Shown here one piece after another: positions 19,713 to 29,022 of a stretch of 64,000 bases of DNA (position 1 is its first letter; every line of letters begins with the position of its first letter). The DNA is taken from positions 1-64,000 of the forward strand of contig JAHFVD010000032.1 in assembly GCA_023264735.1 (NCBI GenBank), written 5' to 3'. The stretch comes from Mycobacterium sp. (GTDB lineage Bacteria > Actinomycetota > Actinomycetes > Mycobacteriales > Mycobacteriaceae). Both the position numbers and the translations under genes were made by a program. Below the pieces are notes generated by a model. That model worked only from the letters and a program-made list of their open reading frames with translations. It searched no databases and was not told where the DNA came from.

Positions 19713-21201
19713 CCGATCGTTTCACGACCGGCCGACACCGGCCGACACCGACCTTGACCCACCGCCACAACACCACGGTGGCCAGCGTCGCCGTGGCGAC
19801 CGTCAGCACCCCGGCGACCCCGGACGGTACCGACACTGCCGCGCCGGGAACCTCCGCGGCCGTGGACGCGACGCGCAGCAGCCACCACAGCTCGGGACCG
19901 GTGAAGCGGATCAGCAGCCCGGCGGCCTGCGGCATGAGCCAGCACAGCGCCGCGGCGGCGGTGCCCAGCACGGTGATCGGTGGAATGACCGCAGCGACAG
20001 CCAGATTGGCGAGCACCCCGACGACACTGAGGCGTCCGGAGATCGCTGCCACCAGCGGGGCGGTGACCAGTTGGGCGGCCAGCGCGACACAGACCGCCTG
20101 AGCCAGTGGTTTCGGCCAGCCACGGGCGATCAGCCGCGCCGCCCAGCCCGGCGCCAGCACGACGAGTGCGGCGGTCGCCGACACTGACAGTGCGAAGCCG
20201 GCATCGACCGCCAATTGCGGTGCCACGATGAGCAATCCGAGCACCGTTGCCGCCAGCACCGGAATGGCGTGGCGTCTGCGAGCGCTCACGATGGCCACCA
20301 GCGCGATGGCGCCCATCACCGCGGCACGCAGAACACTGGCCGTGGGCTGTACGACGACGACGAACGCCAGCAGCGCGATCGCAGCCAGGCTGACCGCCGC
20401 ACGCGGGCCGACCAGTCCCGCCGACAACAGCACCGTGCCGCACACAATGGTGACGTTGGCGCCCGACACGGCCATCAGATGAGTGAGCCCAGCCGTACGG
20501 AATTGCGCTGTGGTGGTGGCACTTACGGTCGAGGTGTCGCCCAGCACGAGGCCCGGAAGGATGGCGGCCTGATCAGCGGGCAGCACATCGCGGGACACGT
20601 CGGCGAACTGCGCGCGTATCGCCCGCGCCGCGCGCTGCAGCGGCGATGCCCGGCCCAGCGTCGGCTCGCCGGTGGCGTTGAGCACGGCGACCGTCAGGTC
20701 GTGCCGGGCCGGCCGGGCGATCCGCGCCCTGAACCGGGCCGGCTGACCTGCCATCAGCTCGCCGAAGCTCGCCATCGACGCGAAAACGACAACACTGCCC
20801 GGCATTTCGGTGCCGTTCAGCTCCGCGAGCGTGCCGCGGAACATCAGCCGGCCGCTGCCCAGCGGCCGAGGGTCCTCCCCCGGTGTCACGGTCACGGTGG
20901 CCACGGTGCCGAACCGTTGCGCGATCGGGTGGCCGCTGACGGCCGCGCTGCGCATGGTCGCCGCCAGCGCGAAACCCGCACCGACGATCGCCGCGCCGAT
21001 CACCGCGACAGCCGCCGTGCGCGGCGCCGGCCGGGCCTCGCCGCACCATCGGGTCAGCGCCGCCCAGCCGAGCCCCACGGCCGCGCAGACCGCAACCAGC
21101 AGCGGTCCGACCGCCCAGGTGATGCCCGCAGCGGTGACCGCCCAGGCCGTCAGGGCCGCAGGCACCAGTCGCAGGTCCAGCCGCGCGGCCCCATCGGTCA
21201 C
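19672..21201 (-). CDS. comEC: ComEC/Rec2-family DNA-uptake channel-like protein
   Basis: A 509-residue polytopic membrane protein of the ComEC family. An N-terminal three-segment block ([20 protein letters not shown] and on) is followed by an OB-like region ([19 protein letters not shown]) and the Competence domain beginning [20 protein letters not shown] and [15 protein letters not shown]. At 509 residues it lacks the C-terminal metallo-beta-lactamase domain found in longer ComEC proteins. Mycobacteria are not known for regular natural competence, so a role in DNA import is unproven. It overlaps comEA at its start by 4 bases. Confidence 0.92.
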   Translation of the reverse strand: MTDGAARLDLRLVPAALTAWAVTAAGITWAVGPLLVAVCAAVGLGWAALTRWCGEARPAPRTAAVAVIGAAIVGAGFALAATMRSAAVSGHPIAQRFGTVATVTVTPGEDPRPLGSGRLMFRGTLAELNGTEMPGSVVVFASMASFGELMAGQPARFRARIARPARHDLTVAVLNATGEPTLGRASPLQRAARAIRAQFADVSRDVLPADQAAILPGLVLGDTSTVSATTTAQFRTAGLTHLMAVSGANVTIVCGTVLLSAGLVGPRAAVSLAAIALLAFVVVVQPTASVLRAAVMGAIALVAIVSARRRHAIPVLAATVLGLLIVAPQLAVDAGFALSVSATAALVVLAPGWAARLIARGWPKPLAQAVCVALAAQLVTAPLVAAISGRLSVVGVLANLAVAAVIPPITVLGTAAAALCWLMPQAAGLLIRFTGPELWWLLRVASTAAEVPGAAVSVPSGVAGVLTVATATLATVVLWRWVKVGVGRCRPVVKRSGGERDGGPASDPG

Positions 21202-21980
21202 ACCCGGACCAGCGCTCGCAGCTTGTCCAGCCGTGCCGGGCCGATGCCGTCGACATCGCCAAGTTGGTCGACGCTGCTGAACTTTCCGTTCGTGTCACGC
21301 CAGGCGACGATCGCGGCGGCCATCACGGCTCCGATACCGGGCAGTGCATCGAGTTGGTCGACGGTGGCGGTGTTCAGGTCCAGCGGTTCGGCCGGTGCCC
21401 CCTTGCCCGGCGCTGCCGGTGGATCCGTTGCGGCCGGCGGTCCCCCGCTGACCGAGCTGCCCAGCGCGGTCGGCTGACCTGCCGGGGTGCCGATACCGAC
21501 CACGATCTGCTCACCGTCGGTGAGATGGCGAGCCAGGTTCAGCCCGAGGGTGTCGGCGCCGTCGATCGCGCCGCCTGCGGCCGAGACGGCGTCGGCGATA
21601 CGGGCGCCGGGCGCCAGCGTGACCAGGCCCGGTTTGGTGACCAGCCCGACGACGCTGACCACCACCGGCTGATTCGCATCCGGGCTGGGCCGCGCGGACG
21701 CCGATGACACCATTTCCACCGGCGGGAGCTTGGCCGACACCACGGGCGGTGGATCGTCGCGCATCAAAGTGAACACCGTGATGAGCACGGCCACAACGGC
21801 GATCACCGCCAGGGCGATACCGCCGGCACGGCCCGGGTCGGCCCGGATCGCGGCCAGCCAGCCACGTTGGGCGTGCCCGTCGGGGATCCAACTGGGCACC
21901 GGGATCTCGTCGGCATCGTCATCGTCGGCGGCGTCTGGTTCGCCCGTGCGCAGGCGTGCCAATGGCTGCTCTGTTCGCAT
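21198..21980 (-). CDS. comEA: ComEA-like DNA-binding protein
   Basis: A 260-residue membrane-anchored protein from ATG 21980 (MRTEQPLARLR). It has an acidic N-terminus, one transmembrane segment (GGIALAVIAVVAVLITVFTL), an SLBB domain (VVVSVVGLVTKPGLVTLAPG), a Pro/Ala linker, and a C-terminal double helix-hairpin-helix (LDLNTATVDQLDALPGIGAV then DVDGIGPARLDKL) that would bind double-stranded DNA outside the membrane. ATG 22091 in the same frame would give 297 residues but the added part looks non-conserved and would crowd the divergent promoter. Stop overlaps the comEC start. Confidence 0.9.
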   Translation of the reverse strand: MRTEQPLARLRTGEPDAADDDDADEIPVPSWIPDGHAQRGWLAAIRADPGRAGGIALAVIAVVAVLITVFTLMRDDPPPVVSAKLPPVEMVSSASARPSPDANQPVVVSVVGLVTKPGLVTLAPGARIADAVSAAGGAIDGADTLGLNLARHLTDGEQIVVGIGTPAGQPTALGSSVSGGPPAATDPPAAPGKGAPAEPLDLNTATVDQLDALPGIGAVMAAAIVAWRDTNGKFSSVDQLGDVDGIGPARLDKLRALVRV

Positions 21981-22158
21981 GCCGCGACGGTAGGTGCTCG
22001 CCGGGACGGCGACCGCTCCTTCGGGCACGCCCCCGCCGACCCTGTGGATGAACACGGGTGTGGGGACAGCGCCCGCCGGCAGGTGGGACATCGCCTACCG
22101 GGAGCGCGGTTGGTGGTGGTAGACCCTCACAAGTGTTCGCCAGCCGAGGAGGACGTCC

Positions 22159-23214
22159 ATGACCGTCACCACCGACCGCCCGATTCGGGTGATCCAGTGG
22201 ACCACGGGCAATATCGGCCGCCGGTCGCTGCACGCGATCATCAGCAGGCCGGATCTGGAGCTGGTCGGGGTGTACGCCCACGGCGCCGACAAGCTGGGTG
22301 TCGATGCCGCCGAACTGTCGGGCTGGCCCGAGCCCACCGGTGTCACCGCGACCAACGATATCGATGCGCTGCTGGCGACCAAGCCGGACGCGTGCTGCTA
22401 CAACCCGTTGTGGCCCAGCGTCGACGAGTTGGTGCGGCTGCTGGAGGCCGGGGTCAACGTGTGCTCGTCGGCGGCCTGGATCACCGGTGGCAAGCAGACA
22501 CCCGAGGACTTGGTCCGGATCCGAAAGGCCTGTGAACAAGGCAATTCCACGATCTTCGGCAGTGGCGCGCACCCGGGGATGACGAACATGGTCGGCATGG
22601 TGCTGTCGGGTTCCTGTGAACGGGTCGACGAGATCCGCATCACCGAGTCGGTGGATTGCTCGACGTACGAATCGGCGGGCACCCAGTCCGCGATGGGCTT
22701 CGGCTGCGCCCCCGACACTCCTGGCCTGGACGAGAGCGTGCGCCGCGAGAGTGAGGTGTTCGCCGAGTCGGCGGCGATGATGGCCGACGCGATCGGCGCC
22801 AAGCTGGACCGGATGACGTTCGACGTCACGTTCACCACCGCCACCGGCGACAGCGACCTCGGCTTCATGACGATCCCGGAGGGCACCGTCGGCGGGGTGT
22901 ACGGCTTCCACCGTGGCTGGGTCGGGGACCGCAACGTCGTCAGCGTCGGCTTCAACTGGATCATGGGCAGTCACGTCGACCCGCCCAAGCCGCTCGAGCA
23001 CGGTCACGTCATCCAGGTGTTCGGGGTGCCCAATATGCGTACGGTGCTGCACTGCCTGCCGCCCAAGAACTGGCCCGAGCCCGGGTTCATGGGCCTGGGC
23101 ATGATCTACACCGCCATGCCGGTGACCAATGCCGTACCCGCGGTCGTCGCCGCGGCGCCGGGCATCGTGACGCTGGCCGACCTGCCCCCCGTGACCGGAC
23201 GCTTCTCGGGTTGA
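22159..23214 (+). CDS. NAD(P)-dependent amine dehydrogenase-like oxidoreductase (DapB-like)
   Basis: A 351-residue protein with an N-terminal Rossmann fold (IRVIQWTTGNIGRRSLHAII) and a dihydrodipicolinate-reductase-like layout, similar to 2,4-diaminopentanoate dehydrogenase and related actinobacterial proteins. Other conserved parts are CCYNPLWPSVDELVRLLEAG, GSGAHPGMTNM and ESVDCSTYESAGT. A good GAGGA ribosome-binding site precedes ATG 22159. The reaction is unknown; amine or imine oxidation-reduction is likely by family. It is divergent from comEA and followed by a YceI gene 98 bases downstream. Confidence 0.85.
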   Translation: MTVTTDRPIRVIQWTTGNIGRRSLHAIISRPDLELVGVYAHGADKLGVDAAELSGWPEPTGVTATNDIDALLATKPDACCYNPLWPSVDELVRLLEAGVNVCSSAAWITGGKQTPEDLVRIRKACEQGNSTIFGSGAHPGMTNMVGMVLSGSCERVDEIRITESVDCSTYESAGTQSAMGFGCAPDTPGLDESVRRESEVFAESAAMMADAIGAKLDRMTFDVTFTTATGDSDLGFMTIPEGTVGGVYGFHRGWVGDRNVVSVGFNWIMGSHVDPPKPLEHGHVIQVFGVPNMRTVLHCLPPKNWPEPGFMGLGMIYTAMPVTNAVPAVVAAAPGIVTLADLPPVTGRFSG

Positions 23215-23236
23215 TCCCACCGGACAGGAATGAATC

Positions 23237-23303
23237 CGGACTACGGTCCGTTTACTTGATCTGAAGTGCTGGGCATCAGGTCCGGCACGCCCAGATCAAG
23301 GAG
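23237..23303 (+). promoter_or_regulatory. Structured leader overlapping the YceI ribosome-binding site
   Basis: A small hairpin CGGAC/GTCCG (23237-23250) is followed by a longer inverted repeat CTTGATCTG (23255-23263) and CAGATCAAG (23292-23300). Inside it CTGGGC (23269-23274) can pair with GCCCAG (23289-23294). The right arm runs into the AAGGAG ribosome-binding site of the YceI gene (23298-23303). The structure could end upstream transcription or limit ribosome access. Confidence 0.45.
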
Positions 23304-23312
23304 ACACCCCCG

Positions 23313-23864
23313 ATGACCGCACCGGCTCAGACCACCGACCTCAGCGCAGGAACCTGGGCGCTGGACCCCGTCCACTCGTCGATCAGCTTCTCGGTACGCC
23401 ACCTCGTCGTCAGCAAGGTCCGCGGGACCTTCGGCACGTTCAGCGGCGCGGTGACCGTAGCGGAGGACGGCACCCCGTCGGTGACCGCCGAGATCGACGT
23501 CACCTCGGTGCACTCCGGCAACGAACAGCGTGATGCCCACCTGAAGGCAGCCGATTTCTTCGACGTCGAGAAGTACCCCACCGCCACGTTCGTGTCGACG
23601 TCGGTGACGCCGGACGGTGACGGCTACCTACTCGATGGCGACTTCACCCTCAAGGGCGTGACTCGGCCGGTGAGTCTGGCCCTGCAGTTCAACGGCGTGA
23701 ATCCCGGCATGGGGCACGGCGCGGTCGCGGGCTTCGAAGCGTCGGTGGTGTTGAACCGCAAGGACTTCGGCATCGATATCGACATGCCGCTGGAGACCGG
23801 TGGCGCGGTGGTGGGCGAGAAGGTCACCATCACCATCGAGATCGAGGCGCTCAAGCAGGCGTAA
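23313..23864 (+). CDS. YceI-family lipid-binding protein
   Basis: A 183-residue YceI lipocalin-like beta-barrel (GTWALDPVHSSISFSVRHLV is diagnostic; FKLKGVTRPVSL-type element appears as FTLKGVTRPVSLAL). YceI proteins bind long polyisoprenoids or fatty amides. No signal peptide is visible: the protein starts MTAPAQTTDLSAG, so it is probably cytoplasmic, unlike E. coli YceI. The SD AAGGAG overlaps a leader hairpin. Its last 14 bases overlap the convergent degV gene. Confidence 0.93.
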   Translation: MTAPAQTTDLSAGTWALDPVHSSISFSVRHLVVSKVRGTFGTFSGAVTVAEDGTPSVTAEIDVTSVHSGNEQRDAHLKAADFFDVEKYPTATFVSTSVTPDGDGYLLDGDFTLKGVTRPVSLALQFNGVNPGMGHGAVAGFEASVVLNRKDFGIDIDMPLETGGAVVGEKVTITIEIEALKQA

Positions 23865-24714
23865 GCGGTGCGGGCGGGGTGGGATCGACGGCGACGACGA
23901 TTCCCACCGCGCCGGCGCCGACATGCACACCCAGCACCGGGCCCAAATCGGTGACGACGGCGTCTCCGCAACCGGGCAGGGCGGCGGCCAGCGTGGCAGC
24001 CAATTCGGCTGCGACGCCCGGGTTGTCGATGTGATGGACGGCGAGCGAGGCCCGCTGCTCGCCCACCACCTCGAGCACCTGCTCGACCATCGCCGCTTGC
24101 GCCTTGGACGCGGTGCGCACCCGCTGGGCCAGCACCAGCCGGCCCTGCTCGTCGAGGCGCAGCAGCGGCTTGAGCGCCAGCGCGGTGCCAAGCCACGACG
24201 CCGCAGTGCCGATCCGGCCGCTGCGCCGCAGGTTGTCCAGGCGCTGCACGACGATGTAGGCGCGCACCCGGGAAACCACTGATTCCGCTTCGGCAACAAC
24301 CGTTTCCAGGCTTGCGCCGGCGAACGCAGCGCGAGCGGCGGCCAGCGCGACGAACCCGGTGCCCATCGCCGTCGACTTCGAGTCGACCACCCGCACGGCC
24401 CCGTCGAACTCGCGTGCCCCATATTCGGCGGCGCCCAATGTGCTCGACAGCTCGCCGGAGATGTGCACGGCCACCACGCCGTCACCGCCACTGTCGCGCA
24501 ACGCATCCCGGTAGGCCGTGGCGAGTTCGCTCGGGGTGGCGCCCGCGGTCGTCACGTGCCCGCGCTGGTACAGATCGGCGGGCACATCGTCGACACCGTC
24601 GCGCAGATCGCGGCCGTCGACCAGAATGTGCAGCGGCACAACACGGATATCGCAGGCACGGACCTCATCGGCCCGCAGCCGAGCCGACGAGTCGGTGACG
24701 ACGACGACGGCCAT
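23851..24714 (-). CDS. DegV-family fatty-acid-binding protein
   Basis: A 287-residue DegV protein (Rv2417c equivalent). The N-terminal domain has VVVTDSSARL, VVPLHILVDG and TAGATPSELATAYRDAL (fatty acid head-group contacts), then VVAVHISGELSSTLGAAEYG; the C-terminal domain ends in VHVGAGAVGIVV. DegV/FakB proteins carry fatty acids, in Firmicutes to the FakA kinase; no fakA is nearby. It is the last gene of the nadD-rsfS-gpgP-octT-degV operon, 3 bases after octT, where an acyl-binding protein would fit beside an octanoyltransferase. Confidence 0.93.
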   Translation of the reverse strand: MAVVVVTDSSARLRADEVRACDIRVVPLHILVDGRDLRDGVDDVPADLYQRGHVTTAGATPSELATAYRDALRDSGGDGVVAVHISGELSSTLGAAEYGAREFDGAVRVVDSKSTAMGTGFVALAAARAAFAGASLETVVAEAESVVSRVRAYIVVQRLDNLRRSGRIGTAASWLGTALALKPLLRLDEQGRLVLAQRVRTASKAQAAMVEQVLEVVGEQRASLAVHHIDNPGVAAELAATLAAALPGCGDAVVTDLGPVLGVHVGAGAVGIVVAVDPTPPAPLTPA

Positions 24715-24717
24715 CGG

Positions 24718-25491
24718 TCAGTCGCGCGTGTTGTCGAGCGGAACGCCGGCTTCGGCCAGCGCCTTCAGCATCAGGTCGGCGACGCCCTGATGTGCCTCGA
24801 AATTCCAGTGGATGCCGTCGGGGTTGCCGCGGCCGGCCATCACCTCTTCGCCCACCGCCGCCTTCAGGTCGACCACCGGAATGTCGTGCAGGTGCGCCCA
24901 TTCGTTGATAGCCACGACCGTGCCGGGCCTGCCGCGATGGGACATGCCATAGGTGGGGGCGATGTGCACCGAGGGAATCGAGGCGACCATCGGGATGCCG
25001 GGCCGGTTGAAATCCAAGGCACCACGGGTCATTTCGAGGTATTCCACGGTCAGATGAGGCGGCAGCGCCGGACGTGCGATCGGCGACAGCTTCGGCTGCG
25101 CCCAGCCGTACCCGTCCCGAACCCAGCGGCGCAGCCACGACGGCCGCACATAGCGGATGAGTTCGCGCAACGCGGTCGGCAACGGCGAGGGCAGCGAATC
25201 CATGCCGCTGGTCGCGAAGATCACCGCGCCCGCCCGCGGCAGTGCGGCCCACGCACGCGGATCCTGGGTGGCCGCCCACCACACGTCGCGGCTGGTCCAG
25301 CCGATCCGGCCGATCAGTTCGACATCCCAATCCAGTTGGCGAGCAACGATATTGGGCCAGATTCGCGGATCATCGGAGGGCAGACCACCCTGCGGGCCGT
25401 AGTAGGACAGCGAATCGCAGAAGATCAGCAGGGTAGCCCGGCGGGCAGGAGCGGAGCGACCCGGGGATTGATCCAGTGCGTCAGAGGACAT
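24718..25491 (-). CDS. octT: Diglucosylglycerate octanoyltransferase
   Basis: A 257-residue SGNH-type acyltransferase in the Rv2418c position. The nucleophile block is [16 protein letters not shown] (Ser in CDSLS), the oxyanion-like [11 protein letters not shown], and the C-terminal Asp/His block [11 protein letters not shown]. OctT adds an octanoyl group to diglucosylglycerate, an early step of methylglucose lipopolysaccharide synthesis, in the cytoplasm. ATG 25491 overlaps gpgP by 11 bases; the longer upstream frame is in gpgP shadow. Assignment rests on synteny with gpgP and on the SGNH blocks. Confidence 0.85.
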   Translation of the reverse strand: MSSDALDQSPGRSAPARRATLLIFCDSLSYYGPQGGLPSDDPRIWPNIVARQLDWDVELIGRIGWTSRDVWWAATQDPRAWAALPRAGAVIFATSGMDSLPSPLPTALRELIRYVRPSWLRRWVRDGYGWAQPKLSPIARPALPPHLTVEYLEMTRGALDFNRPGIPMVASIPSVHIAPTYGMSHRGRPGTVVAINEWAHLHDIPVVDLKAAVGEEVMAGRGNPDGIHWNFEAHQGVADLMLKALAEAGVPLDNTRD

Positions 25492-26149
25492 CGTTGGCCA
25501 CCTGAGCCGAGGCGTTCCAAACATCGAGTCGCCAGCGGATGGATTCGAACGGGGCATCGTCGGCGCTGTGCCCGGACAGCTGCGCCCAGCTCGCGTTGCC
25601 CATCCCGCCCAGTACGGGCCAGCTCTCGACCGGCAGGCCAAGCAGTGCCGCGCACAGCGCTGCGATCAGCCCACCATGGGCCACCAACACCAACGGCCGG
25701 TCGGGATCATCGCGACCCCAATCAGATTCCGCGGCAACCAATTCGGCCACCAGGGGCACGCTACGATCGGCGACGTCGATACGGCTTTCACCGCCGTGCG
25801 GCGCCCAGGTGGCATCGTCGCGCCAGGCCTGCCGCGCTCCGGGTGCGGTGTCATCCACCTGATGATGGGTGAGTCCCTGCCAGTCGCCGAGGTGGGTCTC
25901 CCGAAGTCGGGTGTCGACCTGCACCCGTAGCCCGGTGCGCTCCCCCAGCGCCGTCGCGGTGTCATACGCGCGCCGCAGGTCCGAGGACACGATCAACAGC
26001 GGCTGACGTTTGGCCAGCACCTCGGAGGCCGCAACGGCCTGCGCCCGGCCCAGATCCGTCAGCTCGGTGTCGAGCTGACCCTGCATGCGACTACCGGCGT
26101 TGTACTCGGTCTGGCCGTGCCGCAGCATGACCAGCCTGCGCACCGTCAC
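25481..26149 (-). CDS. gpgP: Glucosyl-3-phosphoglycerate phosphatase
   Basis: A 222-residue histidine phosphatase (phosphoglycerate mutase-like). The catalytic histidine is in [12 protein letters not shown], with [13 protein letters not shown], the acid in [12 protein letters not shown], and the second histidine in VLVAHGGLI. GpgP removes phosphate from glucosyl-3-phosphoglycerate, giving glucosylglycerate for methylglucose lipopolysaccharide. The GTG at 26149 overlaps the rsfS stop (GTGA), a typical coupled start; GTG 26143 is the alternative. Confidence 0.93.
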   Translation of the reverse strand: MTVRRLVMLRHGQTEYNAGSRMQGQLDTELTDLGRAQAVAASEVLAKRQPLLIVSSDLRRAYDTATALGERTGLRVQVDTRLRETHLGDWQGLTHHQVDDTAPGARQAWRDDATWAPHGGESRIDVADRSVPLVAELVAAESDWGRDDPDRPLVLVAHGGLIAALCAALLGLPVESWPVLGGMGNASWAQLSGHSADDAPFESIRWRLDVWNASAQVANDVL

Positions 26150-26523
26150 GGCACTTCCTCGACATCGTCGAGATCCACCGCCAGGAACGGGCAGTCCCGC
26201 CACAGCCGGTCCAGGGCGTAGAAGTTGCGCTCCTCCTGATGCTGGATGTGCACCACGATGTCAACGTAGTCGAGCAGCACCCACCGGCCTTCCCGGGTGC
26301 CCTCGCGGCGCGCGGGCTTGTACCCGGCCTGCCGCATCTTGTCTTCGACCTCGTCGACGATCGCATTGACCTGCCGCTCGTTGCTCGCCGACGCGATCAC
26401 AAAGCAGTCGGTGATCACCAGCTGGCCGGACACGTCGATGACGACGATGTCCTGCGCGAGTTTGGCTGCGGCGGCTCTGGCCGCCACGGTGGCCATCTGG
26501 ACGGCTTCGTCGGACGCGGTCAC
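26146..26523 (-). CDS. rsfS: Ribosomal silencing factor
   Basis: A 125-residue RsfS/Iojap protein. Conserved parts are [38 protein letters not shown] and the [14 protein letters not shown] core with FYALDRLW. RsfS binds L14 (uL14) on the 50S subunit and blocks subunit joining when nutrients are low. The start is GTG 26523, overlapping the nadD stop by 4 bases (GTGA). It lies in the conserved nadD-rsfS pair. Confidence 0.96.
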   Translation of the reverse strand: MTASDEAVQMATVAARAAAAKLAQDIVVIDVSGQLVITDCFVIASASNERQVNAIVDEVEDKMRQAGYKPARREGTREGRWVLLDYVDIVVHIQHQEERNFYALDRLWRDCPFLAVDLDDVEEVP

Positions 26524-27185
26524 TGTGGGGTCTCCTCGAATGTCGTAACGGCGGGCCGGCTCAGTTGGCCGACTCCGCTGTACAGGCCGCGCTTGGATAC
26601 GTACTGCACGACGCCGTCGGGCACCAAGTACCAGATCGGCCGGTTCCCGGCGGCGCGGACGCGACAGTCGGTGGACGAGATCGCCAGGGCGGGCACTTCG
26701 ACCAGGCTCAGCGCCTCTTCGGGCAGCTGGTCGAAGGCCGCAACGATGTGCTTGGCGTTGAGTTCGTAGCCCGGCCTGCTGACGCCGACGAACTTGGCGA
26801 GCGCGAACAGCTCCTCCCAGTTCTGCCAGGACAGGATCGACGCCAGCGCATCGGCTCCGGTGATGAAGAACAGGTCGGCATCGGGGTTGAGCGCACGCAG
26901 ATCGCGCAGCGTGTCATTGGTGTAGGTGGGTCCGCCGCGGTCGATGTCGACGCGGCTGACCGAGAACCGGGGGTTGGAGGCGGTCGCGATGACCGTCATC
27001 AGGTAGCGGTCCTCGGGCGGGGTCACCTCCCGGGACTTCTGCCATGGCCGGCCGGTGGGCACGAACACCACCTCGTCGAGATCGAAGAGGGCGGCCACTT
27101 CGCTGGCCGCGACCAGGTGGCCGTTGTGGATGGGATCGAACGTCCCACCCATCACGCCGAGCCTGCGCCGAGCCGAGGAAACCAC
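26520..27185 (-). CDS. nadD: Nicotinate-nucleotide adenylyltransferase
   Basis: A 221-residue NadD enzyme that makes deamido-NAD from nicotinate mononucleotide and ATP. The nucleotidyltransferase motif is [15 protein letters not shown] (T/HxGH), [11 protein letters not shown] binds the substrate, and the C-terminal [14 protein letters not shown] corresponds to the ISSTxxR motif. GTG 27185 is the chosen start. It heads the five-gene operon. NadE, which finishes NAD synthesis, is about 10 kb away. Confidence 0.96.
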   Translation of the reverse strand: MVSSARRRLGVMGGTFDPIHNGHLVAASEVAALFDLDEVVFVPTGRPWQKSREVTPPEDRYLMTVIATASNPRFSVSRVDIDRGGPTYTNDTLRDLRALNPDADLFFITGADALASILSWQNWEELFALAKFVGVSRPGYELNAKHIVAAFDQLPEEALSLVEVPALAISSTDCRVRAAGNRPIWYLVPDGVVQYVSKRGLYSGVGQLSRPAVTTFEETPQ

Positions 27186-27260
27186 GATTGACCAGCTTAC
27201 GGGAGGCCGCGCGACGCTTCGCGACGCTCACGACCCGCCGGCCTGACTGTGCGCTGGCAA

Positions 27261-27281
27261 AGATCATCACAGGAGATCATC
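27261..27281. repeat. Short direct repeat upstream of the PE-PPE gene
   Basis: AGATCATC occurs at 27261-27268 and 27274-27281 with 13-base spacing. A TAGCAT element follows at 27292-27297 and could be the -10 hexamer for the gene starting near 27334. The function of the repeat is unknown. Confidence 0.3.
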
Positions 27282-27333
27282 GCAATTCAGGTAGCATTTT
27301 GCCCTGAGTCGAGTTATGCCGATCAAGGGGTCA

Positions 27334-28515
27334 ATGATGATGAAGTTCGGTAGTCGACGTCTGACGTTGCCTGTGACGGGTGTGGCTGCTGCGGCGGCGG
27401 CACTGGCAGTGGGATTGACCCCGACGGTATCCACCGCCCCGGTGCTCACCGCGGCGACCGTCGACTACCTGCGCGGGACGAACATCGGCTGGACGCCGAC
27501 CGACCAGCAATACCGCGACTTCATCTCGCGGGTACTCGACGGCACCGACACCGCCGCCGACCCGCCGCTGTCGAGCGGCTTGGTGAATTACAACGCCGGC
27601 CTCTGGCCGGTCTCGAACAACTACATCTTCGACTTGACGTGGAACGACTCCGTCGCGCAGGGCGTGCAGCATCTCGAGACCAAGGATCCGGAGGGCGACG
27701 TCGTCTTCGGGTTGTCCCAGGGTGCCGTCGTGCTGTCCCGCTACAAGGCCGCGCATCCCGAGGGAACCGGTAACACCTTCGTCCTCGTCGAGAACCCGAG
27801 CCGGCCCAACGGCGGCGTGATGGAACGGTTTGCCGGGCTGCACATTCCGATCCTCAACATCACCTTCAGCGGCGCCACTCCCGACAACGGCGACACCACG
27901 GTCGACGTGGCACGCCAGTACGACGGCTGGGCGGACTTCCCCACCTACCCGCTGAACTTGCTGGCGACGGCCAACGCCATCGCGGGCATGATCCTTGTCC
28001 ACGGGCAGACGCAGACCGAACTCACCGCCGCGGATATCGAAGCCGCCAAGGCCGGTGGCAACGCGTACTACCAAGTGCGCGGGGACACAACGTATTACCT
28101 CATCCGCACGCCGTTGGTACCGCTGCTGATGCCACTGAAGGGCATCGTGCCCGACCCGATTCTGGGTGCCATCGACCCGGTGTTGCGCACCTTCATCGAG
28201 ATGGGTTACGACCGAACCGATTACAGCAAGCCCACCAAGGCACAGCTGCTCCCCGGGATCGGCTTGTTGCCCAGCTTGCCCAGTCTGCCCAGCCTGCCCA
28301 GCGCAGCCACCACGACCGACGTGAAGGCCGCCGCCTCTACCAGCACGCCGAGCGCAACTGCTACCAGTGCCGCAACGCCGAAGGCCAGCACGCCGAAGAA
28401 GGTCGGCAGTGCCAATAAGGCCACCTCGGCCAAGCCGGCTGCCTCGGCGCACAGCGACGGGCCGAGGAAGAGCACCGGTGGCAGCGCCAGACCGTCGAAG
28501 AAGGCCGCCGACTAG
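27334..28515 (+). CDS. Secreted PE-PPE-domain hydrolase
   Basis: A protein of about 393 residues with a signal peptide (LTLPVTGVAAAAAALAVGLT) and a PE-PPE (alpha/beta hydrolase) domain at about 45-250. The nucleophile elbow is VVFGLSQGAVVLSRYKA (Ser in GLSQG). No PE or PPE leader is present. After residue 310 come LPSLPSLPSLPS repeats (9-base DNA tandem) and an Ala/Lys/Ser/Thr-rich tail that may associate with the cell wall. Such domains are esterases or acyltransferases in mycobacteria. Consecutive ATGs at 27334, 27337 and 27340 follow an AAGGGG; ATG 27316 is also possible. Confidence 0.87.
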   Translation: MMMKFGSRRLTLPVTGVAAAAAALAVGLTPTVSTAPVLTAATVDYLRGTNIGWTPTDQQYRDFISRVLDGTDTAADPPLSSGLVNYNAGLWPVSNNYIFDLTWNDSVAQGVQHLETKDPEGDVVFGLSQGAVVLSRYKAAHPEGTGNTFVLVENPSRPNGGVMERFAGLHIPILNITFSGATPDNGDTTVDVARQYDGWADFPTYPLNLLATANAIAGMILVHGQTQTELTAADIEAAKAGGNAYYQVRGDTTYYLIRTPLVPLLMPLKGIVPDPILGAIDPVLRTFIEMGYDRTDYSKPTKAQLLPGIGLLPSLPSLPSLPSAATTTDVKAAASTSTPSATATSAATPKASTPKKVGSANKATSAKPAASAHSDGPRKSTGGSARPSKKAAD

Positions 28516-28542
28516 CCGACTCAGGTGCCATGATTTACGGCT

Positions 28543-29022
28543 ATGCCGACAGTCATTGCAGCGCTGATCGCGGTGATCGGCGCCCTGGTCCAGAGCCGCC
28601 GCCATAAGGACCGCAACCCTGCCGATATCCACATGGTGTGGTGGATGGTGGCGGTTGTCGGGGTCGCGTCACTGCTGGGCGCCGCCGCCCACATCTTCGA
28701 CGGCCCGCACACCGCCGAACTGATCGGCTACACCCGCGGCAACGGTGGCTTCCAGTGGGAGAACGCCATGGGGGACACGGCAATCGGCGTCGTCGGCGTC
28801 TTGGCGTACTGGTTTCGGGGCCACTTCTGGCTGTGCGCCGTCATCGTGCTGACGATCCAGTACATCGGTGACGGCGCCGGCCACATCTACTACTGGCTGG
28901 CCGAGAACAACACCATGCCGTACAACATCGGATTCCCGCTGTGGACGGACTTTCTGCTCCCGATCATCATGTGGGCGTTGTACATCTGGTCTCGGCGTAC
29001 CGCCGGCGACGCACTGCCCTAG
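28543..29022 (+). CDS. Small membrane protein, four predicted transmembrane segments
   Basis: A 159-residue integral membrane protein. Hydrophobic segments are at about 2-18, 31-48, 82-92 and 97-112 with a last one at 132-150; a cytosolic basic stretch (QSRRHKDRNP) follows the first. Conserved-looking polar motifs are AHIFDGPHT, GNGGFQWENAMGD and GDGAGHIYYW, with several His residues that might bind a metal. I do not recognise a functional family with certainty. Its stop overlaps the convergent TetR stop in a CTAG. Confidence 0.72.
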   Translation: MPTVIAALIAVIGALVQSRRHKDRNPADIHMVWWMVAVVGVASLLGAAAHIFDGPHTAELIGYTRGNGGFQWENAMGDTAIGVVGVLAYWFRGHFWLCAVIVLTIQYIGDGAGHIYYWLAENNTMPYNIGFPLWTDFLLPIIMWALYIWSRRTAGDALP

